Origin: Scylla paramamosain
Taxonomy: Eukaryota; Arthropoda; Malacostraca; Decapoda; Portunidae
Assembly (NCBI RefSeq): GCF_035594125.1
Contig: NC_087151.1
Span: 17,762,001-17,826,000 of the forward strand
Direction of reading: 5' to 3'
DNA: 64,000 bases
Both the position numbers and the translations under genes were made by a program. The stretch's first letter is position 1. Each line of letters starts with the position of its first letter. Of this stretch, positions 46,393-59,650 are shown piece after piece. The notes under the pieces are model-generated. The model did not search any database, was not told the DNA's origin, and worked only from the letters and a program-made list of their open reading frames with translations.

Positions 46393-47283
46393 CGCTTCTT
46401 CTTCTTTCACTCCTTTATTTTAACCAGATGGCACCACTGCTATCATATCTATTTCTAATGCTGAACTCTTCGCTCAAACCTTTGCTAAAAACTCTACCTT
46501 GGAAATTTCTGGGCTTGTTCCTCCCTCTCCTCCACTTCTGACTACTTCATGCTACCTATTAAAATTCTTCACAATGATGTTTTCCATGCTCTCGCTGGCC
46601 TAAACCCTCGGAAGGCTTATGGACCTGATGGGGTCCCTCCTATTGTTCTCCGAAACTGTGCCTCTGTGCTTGCACCTTGCCTAGTCAAACTCTTTCAGCT
46701 CTGTCTGTCAACATCTACCTTTCCTTCTTGCTGGAAGTTTGCCTACATTCAGCCTGTTCCTAAAAAGGGTGACCGTTCTAATCCCTCAATCTATCGTCCT
46801 ATTCCTTTAATTTCCTCCCTATTTAAAGTTTTTAATCTATCCTCAACAGGAAGATTCTTAAATATCTATCACTTCACAACCTTCTATCTGATCGCCAGTA
46901 TGGGTTCCATCAAGGCCGCTCTACTGGTGATCTTCTGGCTTTCCTTACTGAGTCCTGTTCATCCTCTTTTAGAGATTTTGGTGAAACTTTTGCTGTTGCC
47001 TTGGACATATCAAAAGCTTTTGATAGAGTCTGGCGCAAAACTTTGATTCCCAGACTACCTTCCTATGGCTTCTATCCTTCTCTGTGTAACTTCATCTCAA
47101 GTTTCCTTTCTGACCATTCTATTGCTGCTGTGGTAGATGGTCATTGTTCTTCTCCTAAATCTATTAACAGTGGTGTTCCTCAGGGTTCTATCCTGTCACC
47201 CAATATCTTATTATTCGTCAATGACCTTCTAAACCAAACTTCTTGTCCTATCCACTCCTACACTGATGATACCACCCTACACT
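46393..47283 (+). mobile_element. LINE-B copy, RT region, lacking its 3' end
   Basis: Best-preserved LINE-B RT finger and palm: ALAGLNPRKAYGPDGVPPIVL, FPSCWKFAYIQPVPKKGDRSN, then after shifts AVALDISKAFDRVWRKTLIPRL, DGHCSSPKSINSGVPQGSILS and SYTDDTTLH. The sequence stops abruptly at 47283 where an oppositely oriented LINE-D begins, so thumb and poly(A) are missing. Three frames are used; inactive. Confidence 0.85.
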
Positions 47284-48090
47284 GAGACAAAGAAAGTGTT
47301 TAGAATGTTACTAATTTGCTCCTCGTCATTAGTGTAATCTCCATTTACATAAATTATGGGTCCAGTAGTTGAAACAATCACTCTCTTTTGCCTGATAAAG
47401 CTATAAAATTTATTTGGGTTCATTTTACTCTGGTTCGCAACATGTAACTTGGTGGACCTTTTGCTATGTTTGATTAACCTCTCTGCTTTACATCTTAGTT
47501 CAACGAAGCTAGTACGTTCTTCATTATAACTATAGGATTTTAATCTGTTATGTGCATCCCTCTTGGTGCGCAAGCATTCAGCTATTTGAGTGTTCATCAC
47601 TTTGGCTTAACGTTTTTTTTGTGGGGCAACGATTTTTCATGGTATACATTCTTGCACTGCTTTTAAGTATCTATCCATGAAAAGTTTCCAGTGAGCATTA
47701 ATATCTGTGGTAGTAAGTAGTTGACTCCAGTCTATTTGGTTAAGAATTGATTTGAGTTTACAGAAATTTGCTTTCCTGTAGTCAAGGACTTTTTCTTTGC
47801 TTATATTTGACTCATTAGCTGTGAAGTTTATATTGAAGGAGATTGCGCGGTGATCACTGTTACTAAATTCCTTGCCGATATTCACATTTGTTATTAATTC
47901 ATCATTCGTAGCTAGTATGAGATCAAGGACATTTTTATCATGTGTCAGGTTTAGCACAAATTGTGTAAGTGAACTTTCTTTTAAGTTATTATACAGGTCA
48001 TGTCCATGGTGTGAGATGAATGATTTGCCTTGCTTAGTCACTGGTAAGTTAAAATCTCCAAGGATTAACGGTGTCGTGTGTGTCACTTAA
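47284..48090 (-). mobile_element. LINE-D fragment: endonuclease C-terminus and linker
   Basis: Minus-strand frames 47637-48086 and 47277-47600, in the same phase but separated by a TGA and a TAA. Endonuclease part: TPLILGDFNLPVTKQGKSFI, NVLDLILATNDELITNVNIG, NSDHRAISFNINF, so GDFN and SDH motifs are intact. Linker: VLDYRKANFCKLKSILNQID, WKLFMDRYLKAVQECIP, MNPNKFYSFIRQKR, ISNILNTFF. It stops at 47284, before any RT. A fourth LINE type, CR1/Jockey-like; clade unresolved. Confidence 0.8.
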
Positions 48091-48109
48091 CTCGCTAATT
48101 TGTTGAAAA

Positions 48110-48182
48110 ATGAACAATGATAATAAGAGATATCTCAAACATAAAGATCATAACGTCAAAGTTATGATACATGCACTTTCTC
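48110..48182. repeat. Dispersed repeat e, copy 1
   Basis: Block with gagatatctcaaacataaag and gttatgatacatgcactttc. A similar block lies at 62005-62056, again followed by a CT-rich run. Confidence 0.65.
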
Positions 48183-48528
48183 TCTTTGATGACCACTGGC
48201 TCAGGAATAATCCTAAGTCACCTGTAGTACCATGATCAAGATCAAGACCACTCATATTTTACAATGATTTCCTTCTTTTTTTCAATGGTTATCACACTTT
48301 ACTTCTTTCCACAACTTGCAGTAGCACTTTTCATTTGCTTAGGAAGCATTTTCAGGGGAGAATGATCACAAAATAAGGCAGGAAGGCAATGGTGGGAATG
48401 CTGTGGTGCCACTGGTAGTGAGGGTGCAAGTTGAGCTTGTGGGCACATGTTGATACAAAATCTGGGCGTCAGGGAAGGGTGTAAGTCGGTTTGGGCGTAT
48501 ATCAGGGTGGATGTAACCCAAGATACCA

Positions 48529-48530
<2 letters not shown>
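48183..48530 (-). mobile_element. Possible Tigger-type transposon end
   Basis: On the minus strand the region begins TACAGTGGTATCTTGG at 48534, resembling Tigger/pogo TIRs (CAGTGG-type). No partner TIR and no transposase were found. Confidence 0.3.

Positions 48531-48614
<84 letters not shown>
48531..48614. repeat. (TA)n microsatellite
   Basis: About 84 bp of TA, directly at the presumed TIR and before the Rex1-like LINE. Confidence 0.97.
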
Positions 48615-48616
<2 letters not shown>

Positions 48617-49312
48617 CCTATGTTATTCATTTTATATACTAATGATTGTAAAGCTCAATTCAAAAACAGTTTAATTCTTAAATATGATGATGATATGATG
48701 ATTATTTGGAAAATTAAGAATACTGATGAATCTGACTATTGTGCTCAAGTAAATAACTTTGTTCAGTGGTGTGACATTAATTACTTGAATCTCAGTTGAT
48801 GACTGACTTTTGCAGAAAAGAAAAGAATGCTGAAAACCTGAAAATTAAAGAGGAAGAAGTATCTAGTGTCCAAGAATACAAATACCTGGGTATGATTACT
48901 GATGATAAATTGACAGAAAATGCAAAAACTAAGAAGTTATATGGCAAATGTATACAAAAGCATTAGTTTCCTAAGAAATTTTTAAGAATCTATATGTTAA
49001 TAGAACCATTTTATATTATAAGTCTGTTGTGGAGCCAGCTTTGGGTTTTTATTTAGCTTCAATTGAATGTTAAAAATAAGATGAAATAGAGAAAAATTGT
49101 GAGAATTGCAAGAGAACTGGGTGCAAATGTAACATCACTTGATGACTTCTACTCCAAGGCTGTTTTTGAAATAATGAAGAAAATAATTAATAATGTTCAT
49201 CTACTTCATAACTGTCACAAATTTTTTTGCACTCTAGGGAAAGACTGAGGCTGCCAGCTCAAAAGACATCTAGACGTAATAAGTCATTTGTGCAAGTAAG
49301 CATGAAACTTTA
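48617..49312 (+). mobile_element. LINE-E, Rex1/Babar-like RT C-terminal part
   Basis: Starts at the palm: PMLFILYTNDCKAQF then LILKYDDDMMIIW (the FADD block as YDDD), DYCAQVNNFVQWCDINYLNLS, stop. Continues VSSVQEYKYLGMITDDKL, KIVRIARELGANVTSLDDFY, NNVHLLHNCHKFF and a degenerate RRFRLP-like end. The ILYTNDC...F-DDT arrangement and YKYLG block resemble Rex1/Babar elements (family knowledge). 5'-truncated at the (TA)n tract, with several stops. Confidence 0.7.
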
Positions 49313-49439
49313 CAACTTTGTAAAAAAAAAAAAAAAAAAAAGTGGAGAATAACTTTAGTGTTTAATGTTGTATGCTAGTTTAATTTAGTTTTCTAATGTT
49401 GAATGCTAGTTGTATTTAGTTTTTAATACTGTATGTTAA

Positions 49440-49521
49440 CTTCTTTTTAGTTTTCTTTTATTGGATTTATGTTGCTCTTGGCCAGTGTTCCTCCTACATA
49501 ATAAAAAAAAAAAAAAAAAAT
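49440..49521 (+). mobile_element. LINE-B 3'-end fragment with poly(A)
   Basis: About 80 bp matching only the LINE-B terminus (ttggccagtgttcctcctac) followed by an A tract at 49501-49520. Either an extremely 5'-truncated LINE-B or the tail of a short element using LINE-B machinery. Confidence 0.65.
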
Positions 49522-49636
49522 GTTCTCTTCTCTTTGGTCTAGTTTTTTGGTATGCACCTGATTTATAAAGAGATTCAGTTTGTATGTAATACAAGTTGAC
49601 TAAATAAAGTGTATATAATTATAATAACAATGATAA

Positions 49637-49659
49637 TATTAATAATAATAATAATAATA

Positions 49660-49738
<79 letters not shown>

Positions 49739-49770
49739 GTATTAATAATAATGATAATAATAATAACAAT
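49637..49770. repeat. (AAT)n microsatellite
   Basis: Trinucleotide array with a few interruptions, 44 bp from the ELP3 exon and within its presumed intron. Confidence 0.96.
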
Positions 49771-49813
49771 CATTATTATTACAGTTTTTTTCTCTGAATC
49801 ACCTGAGACTCAC

Positions 49814-49995
49814 CTGAGATGACTGCAATCTTCTGTGAACCATGCTCTTCCCTAGCAATTCTTTCAGCTTCCTCCATGAGCAGTGTGCCAAAGCCTTGAT
49901 GCTGGAACTTGGTGGGATCTCGAGCACTAACTGGCACTACAGATCCATACACGTGTAGCTCCCTCACCACTGACACACCACCCACCAACTCTGGT
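49814..49995 (-). CDS. ELP3: ELP3 (Elongator acetyltransferase subunit), internal exon
   Basis: This exon encodes part of the C-terminal GNAT-fold acetyltransferase domain of Elongator subunit 3, the radical-SAM enzyme that modifies wobble uridines of tRNA. The protein text [20 protein letters not shown] and [20 protein letters not shown], ending [12 protein letters not shown], is nearly identical to the animal ELP3 sequence as I know the family. A donor (ctcag/gtgagt) lies at 49814/49813 and an acceptor after a T-rich tract at 49996-49997. The 182-nt exon begins with one base completing a codon and ends one base into a Gly codon. The coding frame is intact. The following exon (NYYRK...GY.L region) and preceding exons were not found, so the introns are long. 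Confidence 0.93.
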
Positions 49996-51049
49996 CTTGT
50001 TTATCCATGAAAATAAAAAAATTTGCTATTACATCTGTTGCAATAATACTTTATCATGAAATTCTTTGTCAATCATTATGAGATGAAAAAGATTTCAGTG
50101 TAGTTTTAATGGGATAAAATACAAAGTGTTGCACTGAGTTTCACAATATTCTAATCACAGTTACGTATTGTGTCATTCTCCGAATAATTCATTACTAGAT
50201 TTTTCACAAAAATTCTGTTTCACATGAAGTCATTCAGGCCCCACTAAAAACTGCCAGTCACTCCAGTGCTATTTTGTTTATCAGAACTATGTCTGCAGCA
50301 CCCAGCTGCACCTTCCAGATTTAGTCACTGTGTTTAACACTTAAATGCAAACAATATATTTTTTTTACTCACTTCAAACAATGGATGAATTTCATCAAAC
50401 ATTAGGAAAGTAATAAAAAAATTAGTTACCCTAACTATTTATTAAATTCAAAGCCAGAGTATGAAAATACAAGTCTTACTTCATTTGCAACCAAACTATT
50501 AACACTGTATAAAGAAAGTAAGTTATTTTTATTTTGTTTTAAAAGTAAGAATGAAAGAAACATTGTTTTGGCAATGATTAAACCTTAAATTCCCTAACAC
50601 AGTAAGTATTGGCTGGGTGGACAATAACTACAACAGTGATTGTTACTGGTCCTTGGTGATTCACACTGGTTGCCTTACTGCCTTAAAGTTCAATCTACCC
50701 TGAAATAAGGAGCTATGAAAGAGGAGTAAATTTTGGGTTCCTGAAATTGTTTTATTTCATACTAATTTGATTTTTTTCTGCTAGCTGACTCCTGTTGGTG
50801 ACCAGAAACTTAGGCTTTCCCTATGAATTAATTTTGATTGATGACCAAATCAAATTTTTTTTCATTAGAGCTCGTATAATAGATATGTTATTTTCACTAC
50901 TTCTAAGGGCTCCTCCTCCTCCTCCTCCTCCTCCATATTAGATAAGAAAGTAAGAACTGTTATATTCATCACATATTCCAGTTTTTTCTTACTGAACAGT
51001 CTCTTTGCCATTGTGCACTAATATAATGTCTAACAGTTTCCTGTAGAAA
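49996..51049. other. Presumed ELP3 intron, no other gene
   Basis: AT-rich DNA without recognised coding motifs; a (CTC)n tract lies at about 50910-50933. Confidence 0.6.
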
Positions 51050-51136
51050 AAAAATGCCTGAAAAGATAAGAACCACCCCTTGAAATTCACCACAATCGTT
51101 ATACACAGAATGTAATATAAAGTCTTACAACTTCCT

Positions 51137-51313
<177 letters not shown>

Positions 51314-51380
51314 CAGCCTGAAAAGATCAGCCCTTGAAATTCATCACGATCTTAACATACAAAGTATGGGAGAGAAAGAG

Positions 51381-51592
<212 letters not shown>

Positions 51593-51975
51593 AACGCACA
51601 CTATGTCTCATGGCAAGAGGCTATGAGGAATTGAGAATGCATGAAAGGACAGCTGTATACCCTTCCTAAATCACTTTTAAACAGATGGAAGATTAAACGA
51701 TGTGATAAATTTCACTGAATGTTTGCAATATCACCTCTTCTTGACTGAATGGAAACACAGAGTGAAATTGACCACAATCATAGATAACACTCATAATATT
51801 GGAGAAAGAAAATGTGCACTACATCTCATGGCAAGAGCCTATGGGGAACTGAAAATATATTGAAAACCAGCTGTGTACCCTTTCTTTTCAGAGGGGATAT
51901 GAAATGTTGTGGTGAATTTCACCCAATGTTTGCATTCCAAGGTTAAAGCAAGTACTAGCTTTTTTTTTTTTTCTG

Positions 51976-51977
<2 letters not shown>

Positions 51978-52044
<67 letters not shown>
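51978..52044. repeat. (GT)n tail of minus-strand LINE-A
   Basis: GT tract directly followed by ATTTACCTAG, the inverted LINE-A end. Confidence 0.97.
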
Positions 52045-52046
<2 letters not shown>

Positions 52047-52832
52047 TTACCTAGTTTTATACTTAGTTGTAGTTTAAGGGAGGGGAGTAATCTCATAGTA
52101 TCATCTCTATGTCTATCCAGTTTGGTCTTAAAAGCATGGACAGTTTCGGCATTGACACCTTATTCAATGAGTTCATTCCATTTGTTCACATTTCTGTGAG
52201 GAAAACTATACTTCTTGATGTCTCTTCTACAGTTAACCTTCTTCAACTTCTTACTATGCCCCTTAGTACTCTGTGTGTCTAAATTTATAAAACATTCTTT
52301 GTCCACATTTTCCACACCGTTTATCATTCTATAAATGTTTATTAAATCTCTTCTTTACTTTCAGTCAAGATAAATTTTGGTCTTGTATTACAGTTCTCAC
52401 CTCTCTATCATCCAGATAATAAATCCTCCATCCACCCCCAGCAGTTTTCCTCCAATTGTTCCATAATTTTTTATATTCTATAGCAATCTTTGATATGGTA
52501 CTTTGTTAAAAGCCTTCTTCAAGTCTAAGTAGACAAGATCTACCCATCTGTCTCTCTCTTGCACAATATCGACTACCCTTGAATAAAAAGACAATAAATT
52601 CATGGAGCATGATCTTCCCCTTCTAAATCCAATTTACCAAAACTTTATCTCTTTCCAAGTGTTCCACCCATCTTTCCTTTACTGTTCTTTCACATAGTTT
52701 TCCTACAACACTAGTCAATGACACTGGTCTAAAATTTAGTGGGTTTTTCTTATTTCCCCCTTTGAATATTGGTGTAATATTTGCTCTCTTATAATCTTTT
52801 GGTACTCTTCCCTGTGACAATGACATCACACC

Positions 52833-52837
<5 letters not shown>
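52045..52837 (-). mobile_element. LINE-A copy 7, internally deleted
   Basis: Minus strand. The 5' part reads SQGRVPKDYKRANITPIFKG, PLNFRPVSLTSVVGKLCERT, VKERWVEHLERDKV, then LDLKKAF-type text near 52520. The palm and thumb are missing, and the 3' tail (ERGDLINIYRMI-type, then the end motif at 52046) follows. Its 5' end abuts the (TG)n tract of the next copy upstream on the same strand. Confidence 0.85.

Positions 52838-52921
<84 letters not shown>
52838..52921. repeat. (TG)n between minus-strand LINE-A copies 7 and 8
   Basis: 84 bp of TG. On the minus strand it is the (CA)n tail of copy 8 and the position where copy 7 begins. Confidence 0.97.
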
Positions 52922-53055
52922 ATCTGTGTGTATTTACCTAGTTGTGAGATACAGGAAAAGAGCCATACTTAGGCTTGTGCTGTTCTGTCTCTATATTTCT
53001 TAGCAGCTAACTTTACCTTAACCCTATTGTTTGCAGCTTTCCTGGATTTTCACTC
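52922..53055 (-). mobile_element. LINE-A copy 8, short 3' end
   Basis: Contains the inverted end motif TTTACCTAGTTG at 52933-52944 and about 110 bp of 3' sequence similar to the copy 2/4 subfamily (agagccatac-taggcttgtg). Confidence 0.75.
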
Positions 53056-53290
53056 TTCTCAACCTTGTGTATTAAGTACAAGTAAACATCACTGGATGAA
53101 CAATATTCTTTGGATCACCTTGTGGCAACAGGCTAAACATATTGTACAGTGCCATTCCATCTGATTACTTATAGTGTAGTACATATTATGACATGCAATG
53201 TTGCCTAGTGATTTTTCCTAACACCATTGCTCATATCTGCTTTCTTCACATCACTATCAGTGTTTCCCATCAGATGGATATATTCTGCAC
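53056..53290. other. No recognised gene
   Basis: Nothing recognised. Confidence 0.4.
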
Positions 53291-53300
53291 ATACACACAT

Positions 53301-53344
<44 letters not shown>
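53291..53344. repeat. (CA)n microsatellite
   Basis: CA tract without an adjacent LINE-A end motif. Confidence 0.96.
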
Positions 53345-53346
<2 letters not shown>

Positions 53347-53456
53347 TGCAACAGCCATGGCAGGCATCCTTGAATGATATCCAGAGGAAGAAAGGAAGCT
53401 GGACATAAAATGGTTATGTCTGGTTTCATCAACCAACCAGATGATGATTAGGAAAA

Positions 53457-53507
53457 CTGAACCTTAATACCCTCCTTTATTAAATAAAGGAGGGTATTAA
53501 GGTTCAG
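53457..53507. repeat. Perfect 25-bp palindrome
   Basis: Arms 53457-53481 and 53483-53507 are exact reverse complements with a single A between. The arm begins ctgaaccttaataccctcc. A second small palindrome (gatgaaattttcatc) follows at once, and LINE-B starts within 20 bp. Confidence 0.97.
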
Positions 53508-53519
53508 GATGAAATTTTC

Positions 53520-55307
53520 ATCCTGATGGTGCCACTGCTATCTCATCTATTTCTAAAACTGAACCCTTTGCTCAAACCTTTGCTAAAAACTCTACCTTGG
53601 ATGATTCAGGGCTTGTTCCTCACTTTTCTCTACCCTCTGACTACTTCATGCTACCTATTAAAACTCTTCAGTGATATTTTCCATGCCCTTGGTGGCCTTA
53701 ACCCCCAGAAGGCTTATGGACCTGATGGAGTCCCTCCTATTGTTCTCCAAAACTGTGCCTCCATGCTTGCACCTTGCCTAGTCAAATTCTTTCATCTCTG
53801 CCTGTCAATATCTACCTTTCCTTCTTGCTGGAAGTTTGCTTACATCCAGCCTGTTCCTAAAAAGGGTGACTATTCTAATCCCTCAAACTAGTATCCTATT
53901 GCTTTAATTTCCTGCCTATCTAAAGTTTTTGAATCTATCCTCAACAGGAAGATTCTTAAACATCTACCACTTCACAACCTTCTGTCTGATCACCAGTATG
54001 GGTTCCATCGAGGCTGCTCTACTAGCAATCTTCTGGCTTTCATAACTGAGTCTTTTAGAGATTTTGATGAAATTTTTGCTGTTGCCTTAGACATATCAAA
54101 AGATTTTGATAGAGTCTGGTACAAAGCTTTAATTTCCAAACTACCCTCCTACAGCTTCTATCCTTCTCTCTGTAACTTCATCTCAAGTTTAATTTCTGAC
54201 TATTCTATTGCTGCTGTGGTAGACGGTCACTGTTCTTCTCCTAAATCTATTAACAGTGGTGTTCCTCAGGGTTCTGTCCTGTCACCCACTCTCTTCTTAT
54301 TATTCATTAATGATCTTCTAAACCAAACTTCTTGTCCTATCCACTCCTACACTGATGATACCACCCTGCACTTTTCCATGTCTTTTCATAGACGTCCAAC
54401 CCTTCAGGAGGTAAACATTTCACACAGGGAAGCCACAGAACGCCTGACTTCTGATCTTCCTAAAATTTCTGATTGGGGCAGAGCAAACTTGGTATTGTTC
54501 AATGCCTCAAAAACTCAATTCCTCCATCTATCAACTTGACACAACCTTCCAGACAACTATCCCCTCTTCTTCAATGACACTCAACTGTCCCCCTCTTCTA
54601 CACTGAACATCCTCGGTCTGTCCTTTACTTATAATCTGAACTGGAAACTTCACATCTCATCTCTAGCTAAAACAGCTTCTATGAAGTTAGGTGTTCTGAG
54701 ATGTCTCCGCCAGTTTTTCTCACCCCCGCAGCTGCTAACTCTGTACAAGGGCCTTATCCGTCCATGTATGTAGTATGCTTCACATGTCTGGGGGGGTTCC
54801 ACTCATACTGCTCTTCTAGACAGGGTGGAATCAAAAGCTTTTCGTCTCATCAACTCCTCTCCTCTAACTGACTGTCTTCAGCCTCTCTCTTACCGCCGCA
54901 ATGTTGCATGTATAGCTGTCTTCTACCACTATTTTCATGCTAATTGCTCTTCTGATCTTGCTAACTGCATGCCTCCCCTCCTCCCGTGGCCTTGCTGCAC
55001 AAGACTTTCTTCTTTCTCTCACCCCTATTCTGTCCACCTTTCTAACGCAAGAGTTAACCAGTATTCTCAATCATTCAACCCTTTCTCTGGTAAACTCTGG
55101 AATTCCCTGCCTGCTTCTATACTTCCACCTTCCTATGACATGAATTCCTTCAAGAGGGAGGTTTCAAGACACTTATTCATCAATTTTTGACCACTGCTTT
55201 GACCCTTTTATGGGACTGGCATTTCAGTGGGCATATTGTTTTTATTGTTTTTTTGTTGCCCTTGCCCAGTGTCCTTCCTACATAAAAAAAAAAAAAAAAA
55301 AAAAAAA
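53520..55307 (+). mobile_element. LINE-B copy with most of RT and poly(A)
   Basis: The longest LINE-B. ALGGLNPQKAYGPDGVPPIVL, CWKFAYIQPVPKKGDYSN (then TAG at 53889), AVALDISKDFDRVW, DGHCSSPKSINSGVPQGSVLS, palm HSYTDDTTLHFSMSFHRRP (YADD changed to YTDD), [57 protein letters not shown]-type end, then the terminal ttgcccagtgtccttcctac and poly(A) at 55283-55307. Endonuclease absent by 5' truncation. Confidence 0.88.
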
Positions 55308-56765
<1,458 letters not shown>

Positions 56766-57868
56766 TTTTTATGTAGGGAAGGACACATGCCAAGGGCAAC
56801 AAAACTGTAAAAAAATGAAAAAAAAAAGAAAAAAAAAAAAAAAAGGCCCACTGAGGTGCCAGTCCCTGAACAGAGTCAATAGTGGCAATCGAAAATTACA
56901 GGATAAGTGTCTTGAAACTTCCCTCTTGAAAGAGTTCAAGTCGTAGGAAGGAGGAAATAAAGAAGCATGAAGGGAGTTCCTGAGATTACCAGAGAAAGGG
57001 ACAAATGATTAAGAATACTGGTTAACTCTTGCATCAGAGAGGTGGACAGAATAAGAGTGAAAAAAGAAAGTTTTGTGCAGTGAGGTCATGGGAGGAGGGG
57101 AGGCATGTAGTTAGCATGAAAATAGCAGTAGAAAACAGAACAGCAAGAGATGCAACATTGCAGCAATGAGAAAGAGGCTGAAGACAGTCAGTTAGAGGAG
57201 AGGAGTTGATAAAATGAAAAGCTTTCGATTTCACCCAGTCTAAAAAGAGCAGTATGAGTGGAACGCCCCATACATGTGAAGCATATTCCAATCATGGACA
57301 GATGAGGCCTATGCACAGAGTTACCAGCTGGGAAGGTGAGAAAAACTGGCAGAGATGACACAGAAAGCCTAACCTCATAGAAACTGTTTTAGCTAGAGAA
57401 GTTTCCAGTTTAGATTACAGGTGAAGGACAGACATTACTAAGTTTGGTCTACCCCAATCAGAAATCTTAGAGAGATCACATCAGGCATTCTGTGATTTCC
57501 CTGCATGAGCTGTTTACTTCCTGAAGGATTGGGGGGGTTTACGAAAAGAAGTGGAAAAGTGCAGGATCAGTGTATAGTGGATAGGACAAGAAGTCTGGTT
57601 TAGATCATTGATGAATAATAGGAAACGAGCAGGTGACACGACAGAACACTGAGGAACACAACCTTTAATAGACTGAAGAAAAACAGTGACTGTCTACCAC
57701 AGCAGCAATAAGATGGTCAAAGACAAAACTAAAGATGAAATTACAGAGAGGATAGAAGCCATAAGACAGTAGTTTGGAAACCAAAAGTTTTGTGCCACTC
57801 TATCAAAAGCTTTTGATATGTCTAAGGCAACAGCAAGTTTCACCAAAATCCCTAAAAGTGTGTTTTGT
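56766..57868 (-). mobile_element. LINE-B copy, internally deleted
   Basis: Minus strand, from the 3' terminus (tgtagggaaggacacatgcc near 56774, A/T tract before it) through the C-terminal block (VKSKAFHFINSSPLTDCLQPL), to VALDISKAFD-type text near 57800. The palm region is largely lost and frames are broken. Confidence 0.82.
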
Positions 57869-57959
57869 TCTCATATCTGGTGTGATACAGCACTGTAGCT
57901 GTGCAGTACCATGACATCTAAAACCATGTGTGTGTGTATGTATTTATTTATCTATTTAC

Positions 57960-59650
57960 CTAATTGTGAAATATGGGAGAGGAGCTAAGCTTGTACTGTC
58001 CCATTTCCATAACTGTTTTTATCCAACTTTTCCTTAAAGTCATGAATATTTGTAGTACACACCACTTCCCCTTCCGGTCCATTTCATGCCTTTATGCTTC
58101 TATGAAGGAAGCTAAACTTCTTCATGTCCCTTCTTTAGGTGGTTACTTTTAGTTTTCTTCCATGTCCTCCTGTTTCTCTTTCATTCATTATAAAGAGATG
58201 TTCCCTATCTAGTTTTTCCATCCCATTCAACAATCTGTACAATGCAATCAAGTCACTTCTCTCTCGTCTCTTTTCCAAGGTTGGGAGTTGCATTCTAGCT
58301 AGTCACTCCTCATATGACAAATCTTGCAATTCTGTTATCATCTTTGTTGCTGCTCTCTGTATTCCTTTCAACTTTCTTATGTGCTTTTTTTCATGTGGTG
58401 ACCAAATTAATGCTGTGTATTCTAATCTCAGACATATCACTGTGGTGATTATTTTCCTCATCATTTCTACATCCTGATAAGCAAAGGCAACTCTTATATT
58501 CCTTAGTAGGCTGAGTTTCACTTTTTTTCTTGTTAATATGTTTTTCCAGTGATAAATTCTCTGAGAAAATCATTCCCAGATTTTTTTCTCTTGCTGTCTT
58601 ATTTACTGTTTCATTCCCCATCTTATGGTTATAGCTACACCTTCTGTTACTTTTTCCAAATTCCATCTTTTTACACTTACCAAAGTTAAATTCCATTTGC
58701 CATCTGTTTCTCCACTTGCACACCTTGTCTGTAAGTCTTTGTAATTCTTCACAATCTTCAGTTCCCTTCACTCTTCTCGTAAATTTTGCATCGTCAACAA
58801 AAAGACTCACATAGCTGGATACATTCTCCACCATATCATTTATATTCACTGCAAACATTATTGGTGCCAACACTGACCCTTGGGGGACCTCACTTAATAC
58901 TGGGCTCCACATTGATGTCTGGTCCCTTATTACTGTTCGCATCTCTCTGTTTTTTAAGCAAATCATCCATCCAATTCAGCATTTTTCCATTTACACCACC
59001 TATCTTTTCCAGCTTCCACACCAGTCTATTATGTGGCACTTTAACAAAAGCTTTTCTTAAATCTAGATAAATACAGTCTGCCCAACCATCTCTCTCCCGT
59101 ATGATATCAATCACTCTTGAATAATAACATAATAAAATTGACAAATTGAAAAGTTGTGAGAATCTCCTTATCTTCCAAAAACTTGGTCCACTTGTTCTTT
59201 ATTATCCTTTCACATATTTTTGCAACCACACTCGTCAGCAACACCGGTCTATAATTTAGTGGGTCTTGTGCGTCTCCTCCTTTAAAAATGGGTATGATGT
59301 TTGCCCTTTTCCAATCCTGTGGAACTATTCCTTCATTAATAGAGGTACATATGATGGTATGTAATTTATCATTAAGCTGGTTACTGCATTCTTTTATTAT
59401 CCATCCCGACACTCCATCCGGTCCATCCTGTGTACTGTTTCTCACATCTAACGTTTTGATGATTTCATCAATTTCCTCTTTTGTTACTTGAAATTCCTCT
59501 ATTTCCCCATTTTCAGGTGTGCCTTATAAATTCCTTTTCCTTTGTAAAAACTTCCTTAAAGCTCTTATTCATCACTTCTGCCATCTCTTTCGGGTTTTCA
59601 TAAACCACTCCATCTAGCATAGCTTTTCTATACTCACTTTGCTTTTCAGT
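57960..59650 (-). pseudogene. LINE-A element 9 reverse transcriptase
   Basis: In order on the minus strand: QDGPDGVSGWIIKECSNQLN, VPQDWKRANIIPIFKGGDAQ, NYRPVLLTSVVAKICERIIK, CYYSRVIDIIRERDGW, DCIYLDLRKAFVKVPHNRL, VPQGSVLAPIMFAVNINDM, palm YVSLFVDDAKFTRR (A changed to V, both Asp kept), WRNRWQMEFNFGKCKKMEFG, LLRNIRVAFAYQDVEMMRKI, YTALIWSPHEKKHIRKL and the RGDLI-like end. The segment between KFLEDKEILTTFQF and the RT palm has lost part of GFRKGRSC. Confidence 0.85.

Noticed and set aside
48447..48674. Tyr-Ile repeat frames across TA tracts (also 55648-55887)
   Set aside because: Microsatellite translation only.
49575..49769. Ile-rich minus-strand frame near ELP3 considered as the last ELP3 exon
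   Set aside because: It is an (AAT)n array and contains no ELP3 C-terminal text.
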